64,000 bases of DNA from the NCBI GenBank assembly GCA_023388195.1, contig JAEWGR010000092.1, forward strand, positions 9,264 to 73,263, given 5' to 3'. A program made the translations under genes and the position numbers. Below the pieces are notes generated by a model. The model was not told the DNA's origin. It was given only the letters and a program-made list of their open reading frames with translations, and made no database searches. Shown piece after piece: positions 7,391 to 15,771 of the stretch; position 1 is the stretch's first letter; each line of letters starts with the position of its first letter. The DNA comes from Bacillota bacterium. Lineage in GTDB: Bacteria > Bacillota > Negativicutes > Sporomusales > Sporomusaceae.

Positions 7391-7846
7391 ATGTTTGACA
7401 GCAAAGCCAGCCAACAGGAACAGCAAAAATTTCAGGAAAAGTTTGAACAGCTAAAACCCAAACCGCCGCTGGTCAAGAATCTATTCTGGGCATTTATTGT
7501 CGGTGGGTTGATCTGTGTACTGGGACAATTCTTTTTAAATTATTTTGTCAGCCTCGGTTTAAGTAAAAAAGAGGCTGCCGGGCCTGTCAGTATCGTTTTA
7601 ATATTTTTGAGCGCCTTATTCACTGGCTTAGGTATTTATGATGAACTGGGACGGCGGGCTGGCGCCGGGTCCATCGTGCCCATAACCGGCTTTGCCAACT
7701 CCATTGTTGCTCCGGCCATGGAATTTAAACGTGAAGGCTACATTTTTGGCATTGGCGCAAAAATGTTCGTAATTGCCGGACCGGTTTTGGTGTATGGTAT
7801 TTCAACAGCAGTAATTATCGGTTTTATTTACTGGATAAAACTGTAG
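7391..7846 (+). CDS. spoVAC: Stage V sporulation protein AC
   Basis: An inner-membrane component of the SpoVA channel that loads and releases Ca-dipicolinate in spores; Bacillus SpoVAC is described as mechanosensitive. The 151-residue protein has a charged N-terminus and about three to four hydrophobic segments, with the family stretches FIVGGLICVLGQFF, LGIYDELGRRAGAGSIVPI and TGFANSIVAPAMEFKREG. It is the first spoVA gene here: spoVAA and spoVAB are absent, as in many clostridial-type operons. GGAGGTG precedes the ATG. It resembles SpoVAEb in its loop sequences, as expected for paralogues. Confidence 0.96.
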   Translation: MFDSKASQQEQQKFQEKFEQLKPKPPLVKNLFWAFIVGGLICVLGQFFLNYFVSLGLSKKEAAGPVSIVLIFLSALFTGLGIYDELGRRAGAGSIVPITGFANSIVAPAMEFKREGYIFGIGAKMFVIAGPVLVYGISTAVIIGFIYWIKL

Positions 7847-7862
7847 AGGAACGAGGTTAAGT

Positions 7863-8867
7863 ATGAATAAAAAACGCGGTCAGCAAAGTATTGTTTTTAC
7901 AACCCCGCCGGTAATTACCAGTGCGGCCAATATTGTCGGGCCAATGGAAGGCGAGGGGGTTTTAACCGAGTTTTATGACCGGATACTTAAAGATAACCTT
8001 GATGATAATGCCAGTTGGGAAAAATGCGAATCAAGTATGATGGAATGGGCCTTAACAACAGCAATAACGAAAGAGAAAAGCACGGCAAATGATGTGGACT
8101 ATGTACTGGCCGGCGACCTACTTAATCAATTAATGAGCACCCATTTTGCAATAAGGAATATCGGGCGTCCCTTCCTGGGAATGTATGGCGCTTGTTCTAC
8201 CTTAGCCCAAAGCATGCTGGTTGGTTCTACGCTGATTGATGGCGGCTTTGCCAATAAGGTTGCTGTTGCTGTCTCCAGCCATCATGATGCAGCCGAGCGT
8301 CAATATCGTTTTCCCACTGAGCTTGGTGTCCAGCGGCCGTTAGTATCGCAGTGGACAGTCACCGGATCAGGTGCCCTGGTAATTTCGGGCACCGGTGATG
8401 GACCAAGAATTACAGCGGCAACAGTGGGTAAAATTATTGACATGGGTATTAAAGATCCCAATGCGATGGGCCCGGCAATGGCACCGGCAGCAGCGGATAC
8501 TTTATGGGCCCATTTCAATGATACCGGCCGGCAGCCCAGCTATTATGACATGATATACACAGGTGATCTGGGCAGCGTCGGCAAGGCTCTGGTCGTTGAG
8601 GTGTTTAAAGAAAAGGGGATTGACCTGACAGCAGTCTACGAAGACTGTGGCTGTATGATCTACCGGAAAGAGCAGGATGCCCATGCCGGTGCCAGCGGCT
8701 GCGCCAGCTCAGCCGTGGTGTTTGCCGGCTACATTTACCGTATGCTGAAACGTCAAAAATTACGCAAAGTACTGATTGTCGGCACAGGAAGCTTACATAG
8801 TACGACATCGTATCAGCAGAAAGAATCGATTCCCTGTATTGCCCACGCCGTAGCTGTGGAAATATAA
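7863..8867 (+). CDS. spoVAD: Stage V sporulation protein AD
   Basis: A soluble component of the SpoVA complex; in Bacillus it binds dipicolinic acid and has a thiolase-like fold. The 334 residues include IGRPFLGMYGACSTLAQSM (the thiolase-like nucleophile region), SSHHDAAERQYRFP, DMIYTGDLGSVGK and a C-terminal VLIVGTGSLHS. The length matches the family (about 338). It starts 16 bp after spoVAC with AACGAGG as ribosome site, and is followed by spoVAEb. Confidence 0.97.
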   Translation: MNKKRGQQSIVFTTPPVITSAANIVGPMEGEGVLTEFYDRILKDNLDDNASWEKCESSMMEWALTTAITKEKSTANDVDYVLAGDLLNQLMSTHFAIRNIGRPFLGMYGACSTLAQSMLVGSTLIDGGFANKVAVAVSSHHDAAERQYRFPTELGVQRPLVSQWTVTGSGALVISGTGDGPRITAATVGKIIDMGIKDPNAMGPAMAPAAADTLWAHFNDTGRQPSYYDMIYTGDLGSVGKALVVEVFKEKGIDLTAVYEDCGCMIYRKEQDAHAGASGCASSAVVFAGYIYRMLKRQKLRKVLIVGTGSLHSTTSYQQKESIPCIAHAVAVEI

Positions 8868-8883
8868 AAGGAGGTACAACCCT

Positions 8884-9237
8884 TTGCAGGCATACATAAT
8901 GGCTTTTGTCATCGGCGGATTGATTTGTGTAATTGGTCAATTGCTTATGGATCTCACGCCGCTGACACCAGCCCATGTTTTGGTGTTGTTTGTTGTCTTA
9001 GGCGGTATTTTGAGCGGTTTGGGGCTATACCAGCCATTACTGGATATCGGTGGTGCAGGCGCAGCGGTTCCCTTACCGGGCTTTGGGCATGCCCTAGTTG
9101 CGGGAACCATTGAGGAAATAGATAAAATAGGGTTCTGGGGGATTTTCAGCGGAGCAGTGAAAGCCACAGCTGCCGGAATTACTGCTGCTGTATGTTTTGG
9201 CCTCCTCATGGCTGTTGTTTTTAATCCCAAAGGATAG
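8884..9237 (+). CDS. spoVAEb: Stage V sporulation protein AE (AEb type)
   Basis: A 117-residue polytopic membrane subunit of the SpoVA channel, with about three to four hydrophobic segments. It shares with SpoVAC the motifs FVIGGLICVIGQLLMD, GLYQPLLDIGGAGAAVPLPG and FGHALVAGTIEEI. A TTG start at 8884 follows AAAGGAGG at 8869-8876. It is co-transcribed with spoVAC and spoVAD. The separate spoVAEa gene occurs later, at 10351. Confidence 0.95.
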   Translation: MQAYIMAFVIGGLICVIGQLLMDLTPLTPAHVLVLFVVLGGILSGLGLYQPLLDIGGAGAAVPLPGFGHALVAGTIEEIDKIGFWGIFSGAVKATAAGITAAVCFGLLMAVVFNPKG

Positions 9238-9252
9238 GCAGGGACATAGATA

Positions 9253-9642
9253 ATGATGGCAGTAGATATGGTAGGTTTAATTATATCAATCATAATGGTT
9301 GGAATCAGGTATCCGCATTATGCCTTGGCAGCAGCGGCAATAAACACCGGCAGTCAAATACTCATGGCTATTTTATTAGCGGCAAATATTGAAAAAATCG
9401 TTACAGCCGGAGCGTTTAGCTCCGCTTCAATTACCAATCTAACGGAACTGCAAAGACTGCTGTTTGTCTTTAGCGGTCCTGTGGCAAATTTTCTGGTCAG
9501 CAAAGCAGCCGGTGGCATTCAATTTGTCAGCAACGCTCAGTTAGTCAACCCGTCAGCTGTGCTAAAACAGCCGCTTGCTGTTACAAATCTTAGGTTTGCG
9601 GTCATTTCCCTGGTTTTAAGCATCATTAGTCTTTTTAAGTAA
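9253..9642 (+). CDS. Uncharacterised membrane protein within the spoVA operon
   Basis: 129 residues, not recognised as any SpoVA subunit. It has hydrophobic segments at about 5-19, 26-44, 67-85 and 112-127 (VGLIISIIMVGI, ALAAAAINTGSQILMAILL, LLFVFSGPVANFLV, FAVISLVLSIISLF). An in-frame ATG pair (9253, 9256) gives the start, with GCAGGGA upstream. It lies between spoVAEb and a Gln-rich gene with short spacing, so it is almost surely co-transcribed with spoVA. Its topology would allow a role as an accessory part of the spore inner-membrane channel; that is inference from position. Confidence 0.75.
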   Translation: MMAVDMVGLIISIIMVGIRYPHYALAAAAINTGSQILMAILLAANIEKIVTAGAFSSASITNLTELQRLLFVFSGPVANFLVSKAAGGIQFVSNAQLVNPSAVLKQPLAVTNLRFAVISLVLSIISLFK

Positions 9643-9659
9643 AGCATGGGGTGATAAAT

Positions 9660-10337
9660 GTGCCAAAGCGAGTTTCCAGTAAAATTGCAAGTTATATCAA
9701 GCCCAATCAATCACAAAACCAGGAGCGTCCACAAATGGAGGATAAAACCCTAATCTCTGACCTGGCCAAAGGGTTTCTGCAAGCCCAGGCCAGAATTTCC
9801 CAAGACTCTCAAAAAAACAATGCTGACGAAGTAATGAATTTATTAAGTAAAATCAATAACCAACTGGAGAATTTACAATCCTCTTTAGATGCCGGTGGTC
9901 AACCGGGCAGCCAGTCTCAGCAGTCTCAGCAAAATGATGGACAGAAAGCCCAGCAAAACCAACAGCAAGAAACCGGGGCAAATTCAGAGGCTGCCGTGTC
10001 TCAGGAATTAAAAAAATTATTTAGCACACTGTTGCAAAATAACAGTCAGAAAAACAACAGCAGTAGCAGCGAGCAAAGTTCGAACATGTTGCAACAGCAA
10101 CAACAACAGCAAAATCAGGAGCAAATCACCGGTCAAACACAAAATCAGCAAAACAATAAAGTTAATACTAACAATATAACCGTCCAAACAGCGGCCCAGG
10201 TCCTGGCCCAGGCCCAGTATGAGCTTTCCAATGAACTGGAAGCCAGTCTGAAAAAGCTCAAGCAGGTGATCAGTGAAAGTGAACAGATTGCAAACAAAAT
10301 CAGCAACCTCTTAGGAGAAGAAAATAGCCAAAAGTAA
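9660..10337 (+). CDS. Gln/Asn-rich low-complexity protein within the spoVA operon
   Basis: About 225 residues of unknown function. The N-terminal part is basic and helical. Residues about 80-180 are dominated by Gln, Asn and Ser with runs such as LQQQQQQQNQEQ and NNSQKNNSSSSEQSSN. The C-terminal 50 residues form a probable coiled coil (ELSNELEASLKKLKQVIS, SEQIANKISNLL). GTG 9660 is chosen because GGGGTGAT at 9648-9654 is a good ribosome site for it, while GTG 9651 lies inside that site. It is followed 13 bp later by spoVAEa. The composition recalls spore-coat-like or prion-like proteins; no homologue is claimed. Confidence 0.75.
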   Translation: MPKRVSSKIASYIKPNQSQNQERPQMEDKTLISDLAKGFLQAQARISQDSQKNNADEVMNLLSKINNQLENLQSSLDAGGQPGSQSQQSQQNDGQKAQQNQQQETGANSEAAVSQELKKLFSTLLQNNSQKNNSSSSEQSSNMLQQQQQQQNQEQITGQTQNQQNNKVNTNNITVQTAAQVLAQAQYELSNELEASLKKLKQVISESEQIANKISNLLGEENSQK

Positions 10338-10350
10338 TGAGGTGTATTAA

Positions 10351-10956
10351 TTGACCAAAACTAAAGAGAACAATAAGAAAATCCGCGTTATCCTGGTTAC
10401 TGATGGTGACCGGGTTGCCCAGCATGCGGTGGAGAATATCGGCACCTCACTGGGGTTGCGCTGCATTTCAGCCTCAGCCGGCAATCCGACGCCAATTAGC
10501 GGTAAAACCATTGTCGAGTTATTAAAAACCGTGCCGTTTGATCCAGTACTGGTCATGTTTGATGATAAAGGCCATAAAGAGAAGGCAGAAGGTGAGAGGG
10601 CACTCGAGTATGTTGCCAACCATCCCGATATAGAGGTATTAGGGGCCGTGGCTGTGGCTTCGAACACAACCGGGATTGACGGGGTTCAAGCCGATGCCTG
10701 TGTTGATTGTCAGGGCCATGTGATCGACGTTTCGGTTGATAAAAAAGGCGAAGTCAAAAAATTAAAAGAATGTGGCTGTAAACCGGTTATTACAGGCGAT
10801 ACGGTGGATGTGCTTAATGATGTTGAAATTCCGGTTATTATCGGCGTAGGTGATATCGGCAAAATGGACAAGCACGACGATTTAAGCCGGGGAGCGCCTA
10901 TTACCCGTAAGGCAATTGAAGAGATTCTGAAACGGAGTGGCATTAATTATGGCTGA
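10351..10956 (+). CDS. spoVAEa: Stage V sporulation protein AEa
   Basis: A soluble protein of the spoVA operon (201 residues), encoded apart from the membrane subunit AEb as in Bacillus. Features: N-terminal Rossmann-like strand VILVTDGDRVAQHAVENI, VLVMFDDKGHKEKAEGE, ASNTTGIDGVQADACVD and a C-terminal IIGVGDIGKMDKHDD. The biochemical role is unknown in any species. A TTG start at 10351 follows GAGGTG. Its last 8 bases (ATGGCTGA) overlap the start of spoVAF, suggesting translational coupling. Confidence 0.93.
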   Translation: MTKTKENNKKIRVILVTDGDRVAQHAVENIGTSLGLRCISASAGNPTPISGKTIVELLKTVPFDPVLVMFDDKGHKEKAEGERALEYVANHPDIEVLGAVAVASNTTGIDGVQADACVDCQGHVIDVSVDKKGEVKKLKECGCKPVITGDTVDVLNDVEIPVIIGVGDIGKMDKHDDLSRGAPITRKAIEEILKRSGINYG

Positions 10957-12475
10957 GGAACGGAAAATTGCAAAAGAGATTGATGATAATATAAATTATA
11001 TTAAAGATTATCTGGGGGTAGGCGAAACCTTTGATGTTGTTTTTCGCGAATTCAGGGTAGGGCGGAAACGGGCTGCTTCATTTTCTATTAATGGCATGAC
11101 AAACGATGTTGTTTTGTCGAATGTTTTTGAAGAGCTGACAGTATACAATCAAGAAGATTTAACAATCAACACCATGCAGAAACTGTTTTATCACCGCGCC
11201 ACTCATTCGCAAGCCAAATTGATTGAGAATATGAATGATGCTATCACCAGCTTGTTGTCCGGTGAACTACTGTTTTTCGTAGATGGTGAAAGCCAGGTTC
11301 TGGTTCTTGATGCCCGTTCTTACCCGGTCCGGGCACCGGCGGAGTCAAACATCGAGAAAGTAACGCGAGGGTCACGGGATTCTTTTGTAGAGACAATCGT
11401 ATTCAATACCGCCCTGATCAGGCGTCGTCTGCGCGACCCCAACCTGCGCTTTGAAATCGTTAAGGTTGGGACACGTTCACAATGTGATATTGCCGTTTGT
11501 TATATTAAGGATATTACCAATCCGGATCTTGTCGAGACAGTAAAAAAACGCATCAATAATATCAATATTGATGGTATCCCCATGGCGGAAAAGGCCATCG
11601 AGGAGTATATAGTCGGCGGCAGTAAATGGAACCCGCTGCCGATGGTCAGGTACACCGAACGGCCTGATGTTGCGACCGTTCATCTTTTGGAAGGGCATGT
11701 GTGTTTAATTGTTGATACCTCACCCAATATTATGATTTTACCCACCACCTTCTGGCATCATGTACAACATGTCGAAGAATATCATCAAAATGTTGTGGTT
11801 GGTTCCTATTTGCGGCTGGTGCGACTGGCCGGTGTAATGCTTTCGCTCATTTTACCGCCATTATGGCTGGCAATGGTGTTTAACCAGCAGCTTTTGCCCG
11901 AATCGCTTGCTTTTTTAGGTCCCCGTGACCCGGGGATCATTCCCCTTGGCCTCCAGTTTATTTTAGCTGAATTTGGTATCGAGCTGGTTCGGATGGCCAC
12001 CGTTCATGTGCCTACAGCCCAGTCAACCTCGTTAGGTTTTATCGGGGCGTTTATGTTAGGTGAGTTCGCGACCAAGGTAGGCCTGTTTGGTAACGAAATC
12101 ATATTTTATACCGCAGTTGCAGCCGTAGGTGCTTTTGCAACCCCGAGTATGGAGTTTGCCATGGCCATGCGTTTGTTTCGGGCCGGTCTGATCGTACTTG
12201 TCATGCTATTCAAATTACCAGGCTTTGCAATTGGTGTCACGGCCGTGTTTTTATTATTGTTAACCTCACGGTCCTTTGGGGTTCCTTATCTCTGGCCGGC
12301 GCTGCCGTTCAATTTGGGCGGCATGAAGGATGTATTGTTCAGATTGCCCATTCCCAGCAAAGTACTGCGGCCGGCTGTTTTGAAACCACAGGATAATGAC
12401 AGGTTAAACAGTGCCGGCGTTGAGCAAGACAACAAAAGCAAGGATGATGAAAAGCAGTCAGAAAAAGAAAACTAA
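10949..12475 (+). CDS. spoVAF: Stage V sporulation protein AF (GerA-family membrane protein)
   Basis: About 508 residues, related to the A subunit of GerA-type germinant receptors. The N-terminal cytosolic domain (to about 285) contains RSQCDIAVCYIKDITNP and GIPMAEKAIEEYI; then come about five membrane segments, including LAGVMLSLILPPLWLAMVF and AGLIVLVMLFKLPGFAIGV, with the conserved loop PFNLGGMKD. The acidic/lysine tail is disordered. ATG 10949 is preferred over the in-frame GTG at 10937 because it overlaps the spoVAEa stop in the typical ATGGCTGA manner. In Bacillus, SpoVAF modulates germination together with SpoVAEa-like proteins. Confidence 0.94.
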   Translation: MAEERKIAKEIDDNINYIKDYLGVGETFDVVFREFRVGRKRAASFSINGMTNDVVLSNVFEELTVYNQEDLTINTMQKLFYHRATHSQAKLIENMNDAITSLLSGELLFFVDGESQVLVLDARSYPVRAPAESNIEKVTRGSRDSFVETIVFNTALIRRRLRDPNLRFEIVKVGTRSQCDIAVCYIKDITNPDLVETVKKRINNINIDGIPMAEKAIEEYIVGGSKWNPLPMVRYTERPDVATVHLLEGHVCLIVDTSPNIMILPTTFWHHVQHVEEYHQNVVVGSYLRLVRLAGVMLSLILPPLWLAMVFNQQLLPESLAFLGPRDPGIIPLGLQFILAEFGIELVRMATVHVPTAQSTSLGFIGAFMLGEFATKVGLFGNEIIFYTAVAAVGAFATPSMEFAMAMRLFRAGLIVLVMLFKLPGFAIGVTAVFLLLLTSRSFGVPYLWPALPFNLGGMKDVLFRLPIPSKVLRPAVLKPQDNDRLNSAGVEQDNKSKDDEKQSEKEN

Positions 12476-12476
12476 A

Positions 12477-12518
12477 AAGCAGCCGTTCTTGGTTTCGCTA
12501 AACCAAGAACGGCTGCTT
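12477..12518. terminator. Bidirectional terminator between spoVAF and a convergent lipoprotein gene
   Basis: A perfect 19-bp stem with CGCT loop (AAGCAGCCG... / ...CGGCTGCTT). On the - strand it is followed by TTTTT; on the + strand by CTTATTT. Confidence 0.9.
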
Positions 12519-12519
12519 C

Positions 12520-13254
12520 TTATTTACCGCGGAAAAAATTCCGGATCCGTCCCATGCTCTCATTGATGTTAGCCTGCTGTTCCATAAAGGATCCCTTATT
12601 CTCGGCGTCCACAGCATCTTTGATCTGCGTTACGGTTGAGTGGACTTTAGTGATTTCGCCTAAAATCCCTACTTGCTCCATAGTGGGCTTAAGCTGAGCC
12701 CAGGTACCCTGAAGCTCTTTCACTTTTGCCGTTGCTTTTTTCCAGTCATTATCTTCCACATAAAAACTAACATTCCGGATTGAGTTACTGACAGCAATAA
12801 TATCAGCAATTGGTGATAATTTATAGGATTTGCCGATATCGCCAACACTACCCATAAATTTAATCAGGTTTTCATAGGCATCAGGTACTTTTTGTCTATT
12901 GACGGCGGTTGCCAGCTTACCAATGGCCTCGTCTGCCTCTTTAACCCCTTTTTTATCGCCCACCGCCGTTTTGGCCTGCTGCCATAAAGTCTGCAGATTA
13001 TGAATCCCGGCCTCGGCCTGGTCCCAGTCTGCTTTGGTGATGCCTTCAAATATAACCCCTGCGGTTGACTCTAAATCATAAAGTTCGGTTGGTGCGGAAT
13101 AAAACCGTTCTAAAAACGGGGGATTGGGTTTCGACTCCACCGGTTTACCGGCAGGTCCAATTTCCGGTTTGGGGGCAGGTTCTGATAAGCCACAGCCGCT
13201 TATACTAAGCAGAAAGATAGCTACAGCTATGAACACCTTTATTTTAAAAAGCAT
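12520..13254 (-). CDS. Predicted lipoprotein of unknown function
   Basis: 244 residues. The N-terminus is a lipoprotein signal with lipobox ISGC (LLSISGCGLSEP, Cys about 20), followed by a Pro/Lys linker and a long, mostly helical domain with repeated Trp-containing helices (ITKADWDQAE, NLQTLWQQAK, EDNDWKKATAKV, ELQGTWAQL). ATG 13254 is chosen over a longer frame because AAGGAGG lies just upstream on this strand. No family recognised. The internal similarity of the two helical halves suggests a duplicated helical-bundle repeat. It is convergent with spoVAF and shares its terminator. Confidence 0.8.
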   Translation of the reverse strand: MLFKIKVFIAVAIFLLSISGCGLSEPAPKPEIGPAGKPVESKPNPPFLERFYSAPTELYDLESTAGVIFEGITKADWDQAEAGIHNLQTLWQQAKTAVGDKKGVKEADEAIGKLATAVNRQKVPDAYENLIKFMGSVGDIGKSYKLSPIADIIAVSNSIRNVSFYVEDNDWKKATAKVKELQGTWAQLKPTMEQVGILGEITKVHSTVTQIKDAVDAENKGSFMEQQANINESMGRIRNFFRGK

Positions 13255-13362
13255 TTGATATAATCCTCCTTTCAAGGATGGGCGCGGTTGTTTAACGGCA
13301 CCCTATGGTTATTTTGGACATATTGCCGTGTTTTTAGTATTGAAAAAATCAAGTATTTCATT

Positions 13363-13390
13363 TTGCTTTTCCAAGCTTTTTTAGTATAAT
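13363..13390 (+). promoter_or_regulatory. Sigma-A promoter of the M50 protease gene
   Basis: TTGCTT (13363-13368), 16 bp, TATAAT (13385-13390), about 40 bp before the TTG start at 13429. Confidence 0.6.
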
Positions 13391-13428
13391 TTAGTAGTAC
13401 GTGACTGAATGTAGAAGGGGGACTCCAT

Positions 13429-14049
13429 TTGTTTGGTTTTGACGCCGATATGATATTTAGAATACCGGCCTTGCTAATTGCTTTAACTGTGCATGAATAT
13501 GCCCATGCCCGGACTGCAGTTGCTTTGGGTGATCCGACACCACGGTTCATGGGGCGGCTGACTCTGAATCCGGTTGCCCATCTTGACCCTATCGGCTTGC
13601 TGATGTTATGGCTGTTTAAGTTTGGCTGGGCCAAACCGGTGCCTATCAACCCCGGCAATTTTACCAATTATCGTCAGGGAATGATACTGGTCTCGCTGGC
13701 CGGACCGGTTTCCAATATGCTCCTGGCCCTGATTACGGCCTTTGCTATCGGTATTTTGGCTAAACTGCAATTATTAAACGGCGACTGGGTTAAGATTTTA
13801 TGGCTGACCTATAGTTATAATATTATCCTGGCTATTTTCAATTTAGTGCCAATCCCACCGTTGGATGGCTCAAAAGTATTGTCGAGTTTATTGCCTGGCC
13901 GGCAGAGTTATATGTTCGACCAGTTGGAGCAATACGGACCGTTTATACTAATGGGGCTGGTGTATATTGGCCTGATTGGTGTTATCACAGACCCCCTCGC
14001 AAGAGGTCTGTCTTATATTATCAATGCAATTGTTATGACTATTTTGTAA
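13429..14049 (+). CDS. Site-2 protease family membrane metalloprotease (M50)
   Basis: A polytopic zinc protease of 206 residues. The HExxH motif is HEYAHA (about residue 23), within TVHEYAHARTAVALGD, and the third metal ligand lies in NLVPIPPLDGSKV (about 142-154). The intervening RFMGRLTLNPVAHLDPIG is typical of the YwhC/Rip-like subgroup. No PDZ domain is present, so this is not RseP. Substrate unknown. TTG start 13429 with GGGGG upstream. It is followed 15 bp later by trpS and scpA-scpB, an arrangement common in Firmicutes. Confidence 0.9.
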   Translation: MFGFDADMIFRIPALLIALTVHEYAHARTAVALGDPTPRFMGRLTLNPVAHLDPIGLLMLWLFKFGWAKPVPINPGNFTNYRQGMILVSLAGPVSNMLLALITAFAIGILAKLQLLNGDWVKILWLTYSYNIILAIFNLVPIPPLDGSKVLSSLLPGRQSYMFDQLEQYGPFILMGLVYIGLIGVITDPLARGLSYIINAIVMTIL

Positions 14050-14064
14050 CAGGAGGAACCACAA

Positions 14065-15042
14065 TTGACTAAAAAACGTATTTTCAGTGGTATGCAGCCA
14101 TCAGGAAAATTTCATATGGGCAACTTTCAGGTGCTGAATAACTGGATTAAGCTCCAGAATGAATATGACTGTGTTTATTCTATCGTTGACTGGCATGCGC
14201 TTACATCTTCCTATGAAGACACCCGCCTGCTGCCGGAGCGCATAGAATGTATGGCCCTCGACTGGCTGAGCGCCGGTCTGGACCCGGAAAAAAATATCAT
14301 TTTTGTGCAGTCCCATGTTAAAGAGCATGCGGAACTGCACCTGCTACTGTCGATGATGACGCCATTATCCTGGCTGGAGCGGGTACCTACCTATAAAGAC
14401 AAGCTGCAGCAATTGGGCGATATGGGTAAAGAAATCAATACGTACGGCTTTTTAGGCTACCCTGAGCTGCAAACGGCCGACATTATATTATACAAAGCCA
14501 ATGCAGTCCCGGTAGCCGAGGATCAGCTGCCCCACCTTGAACTGGCCCGGGAGATTGTCCGCCGTTTTGCCAACTTATACAAACCGGTATTTCCCGAACC
14601 GCAGCCGATTTTAAGCCCGTTGCTGCCGGGGATTGACGGCCGGAAAATGAGTAAGTCCTATGGGAATGAAATCCCTTATGCCGCCGAACCGGACGAGCTG
14701 CAGGCCAAAGTACGGCAAATGCTCACCGATCCGCAGCGGGTGAAAAAGACCGATAAAGGCAATCCTGAAATTTGCACAGTCTACACCTTTCATAAAATTT
14801 TCAGCCCTGATTATGACGAAATTGCCGGGCATTGCCGCAATGCCAGCATCGGCTGTGTAGAATGTAAAAAGCGTCTGGCCGCAAAAATGACTGCCACCCT
14901 GGCTGATGTGCATGGCCGGCGCAAAGAAATGGCAGGCAATCCGGCTAAAATCAAAGAAATACTGGCTTACGGCGCCGAACGGGCGCGCAAACTGGCTGCC
15001 GCCACCATGGCCGAAGTCCGGACCGTCATGAACCTGGACTGA
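14065..15042 (+). CDS. trpS: Tryptophanyl-tRNA synthetase
   Basis: A class Ic synthetase of 325 residues (the family is about 330), charging tRNA-Trp. The HIGH-like motif is SGKFHMGN near the N-terminus and the KMSKS loop is GRKMSKSYGNEI (about 191-202). ADIILYKANAVPVAEDQ is the expected Trp-pocket region. TTG start at 14065 with AGGAGG at 14051-14056. No T-box leader precedes it, which fits its position inside a housekeeping operon. Confidence 0.96.
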   Translation: MTKKRIFSGMQPSGKFHMGNFQVLNNWIKLQNEYDCVYSIVDWHALTSSYEDTRLLPERIECMALDWLSAGLDPEKNIIFVQSHVKEHAELHLLLSMMTPLSWLERVPTYKDKLQQLGDMGKEINTYGFLGYPELQTADIILYKANAVPVAEDQLPHLELAREIVRRFANLYKPVFPEPQPILSPLLPGIDGRKMSKSYGNEIPYAAEPDELQAKVRQMLTDPQRVKKTDKGNPEICTVYTFHKIFSPDYDEIAGHCRNASIGCVECKKRLAAKMTATLADVHGRRKEMAGNPAKIKEILAYGAERARKLAAATMAEVRTVMNLD

Positions 15043-15048
15043 CAGCCT

Positions 15049-15771
15049 ATGGCCGACTATACAATTAGGCTGGAAACCTTCGAGGGACCGTTAGCCTTAT
15101 TAATGCATCTGATTGAAAAACATCAGATTGACATCTATAATATTCCGATAGCGGAGGTTACCGGCCAATACCTCGATTACCTTGCGGCAATGGAAGAATT
15201 TAATATTGAGATTGCCAGTGAATTCCTGGTGATGGCTGCCACCCTGCTGCAAATAAAGTCGCGGTTGTTATTGCCGCGGCCAGCAGCAGGTGAAGCGGCT
15301 GCTGATGAGGTTGATCCCCGGCTGGAATTAGTGGAACGCCTGGTAGAATATCGCAAGTTTAAACAATTATCTGCAGTCTTACATCAGCTTGGCAGTGAAC
15401 GGGATAAGTATTTTGCCCGGCTGCCGCAAGAATTTACGCAACAGTTTTCACTGCCTGAGGGGCTTTCATTAAACGATTTACTAAAGGCCTTTGCCGCGCT
15501 TTGGGAAAGCGCAGTTCCTGATTTTGCGGTTATTGCACCAGAAGAGATCAGTGTAAAAGATAAAATGTACGATATTATGACTCTACTGAGAAATAATAAA
15601 GGGCAGCTGGAGTTTAATAAAACAATTTTCCGGACAGGCTCCCGCATCGAAGCCATTGCTGCCTTTCTAGCTTTATTGGAGCTTATCAGATTAAAACAGG
15701 TCAGTGTCCGTCAGGAACAGCCGTTTGCACCTATCCATCTAAAATTAGAGGAGGGAAACGCATATGTCTGA
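15049..15771 (+). CDS. scpA: Segregation and condensation protein A
   Basis: The kleisin subunit of the SMC-ScpAB condensin complex. 240 residues with the N-terminal SMC-binding signature FEGPLALLMHLIEK and IYNIPIAEVTGQYL, an acidic linker region (AAADEVDPRLE) and a C-terminal winged helix. Its end overlaps the scpB start by 8 bp, so translation is probably coupled. Confidence 0.95.
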   Translation: MADYTIRLETFEGPLALLMHLIEKHQIDIYNIPIAEVTGQYLDYLAAMEEFNIEIASEFLVMAATLLQIKSRLLLPRPAAGEAAADEVDPRLELVERLVEYRKFKQLSAVLHQLGSERDKYFARLPQEFTQQFSLPEGLSLNDLLKAFAALWESAVPDFAVIAPEEISVKDKMYDIMTLLRNNKGQLEFNKTIFRTGSRIEAIAAFLALLELIRLKQVSVRQEQPFAPIHLKLEEGNAYV

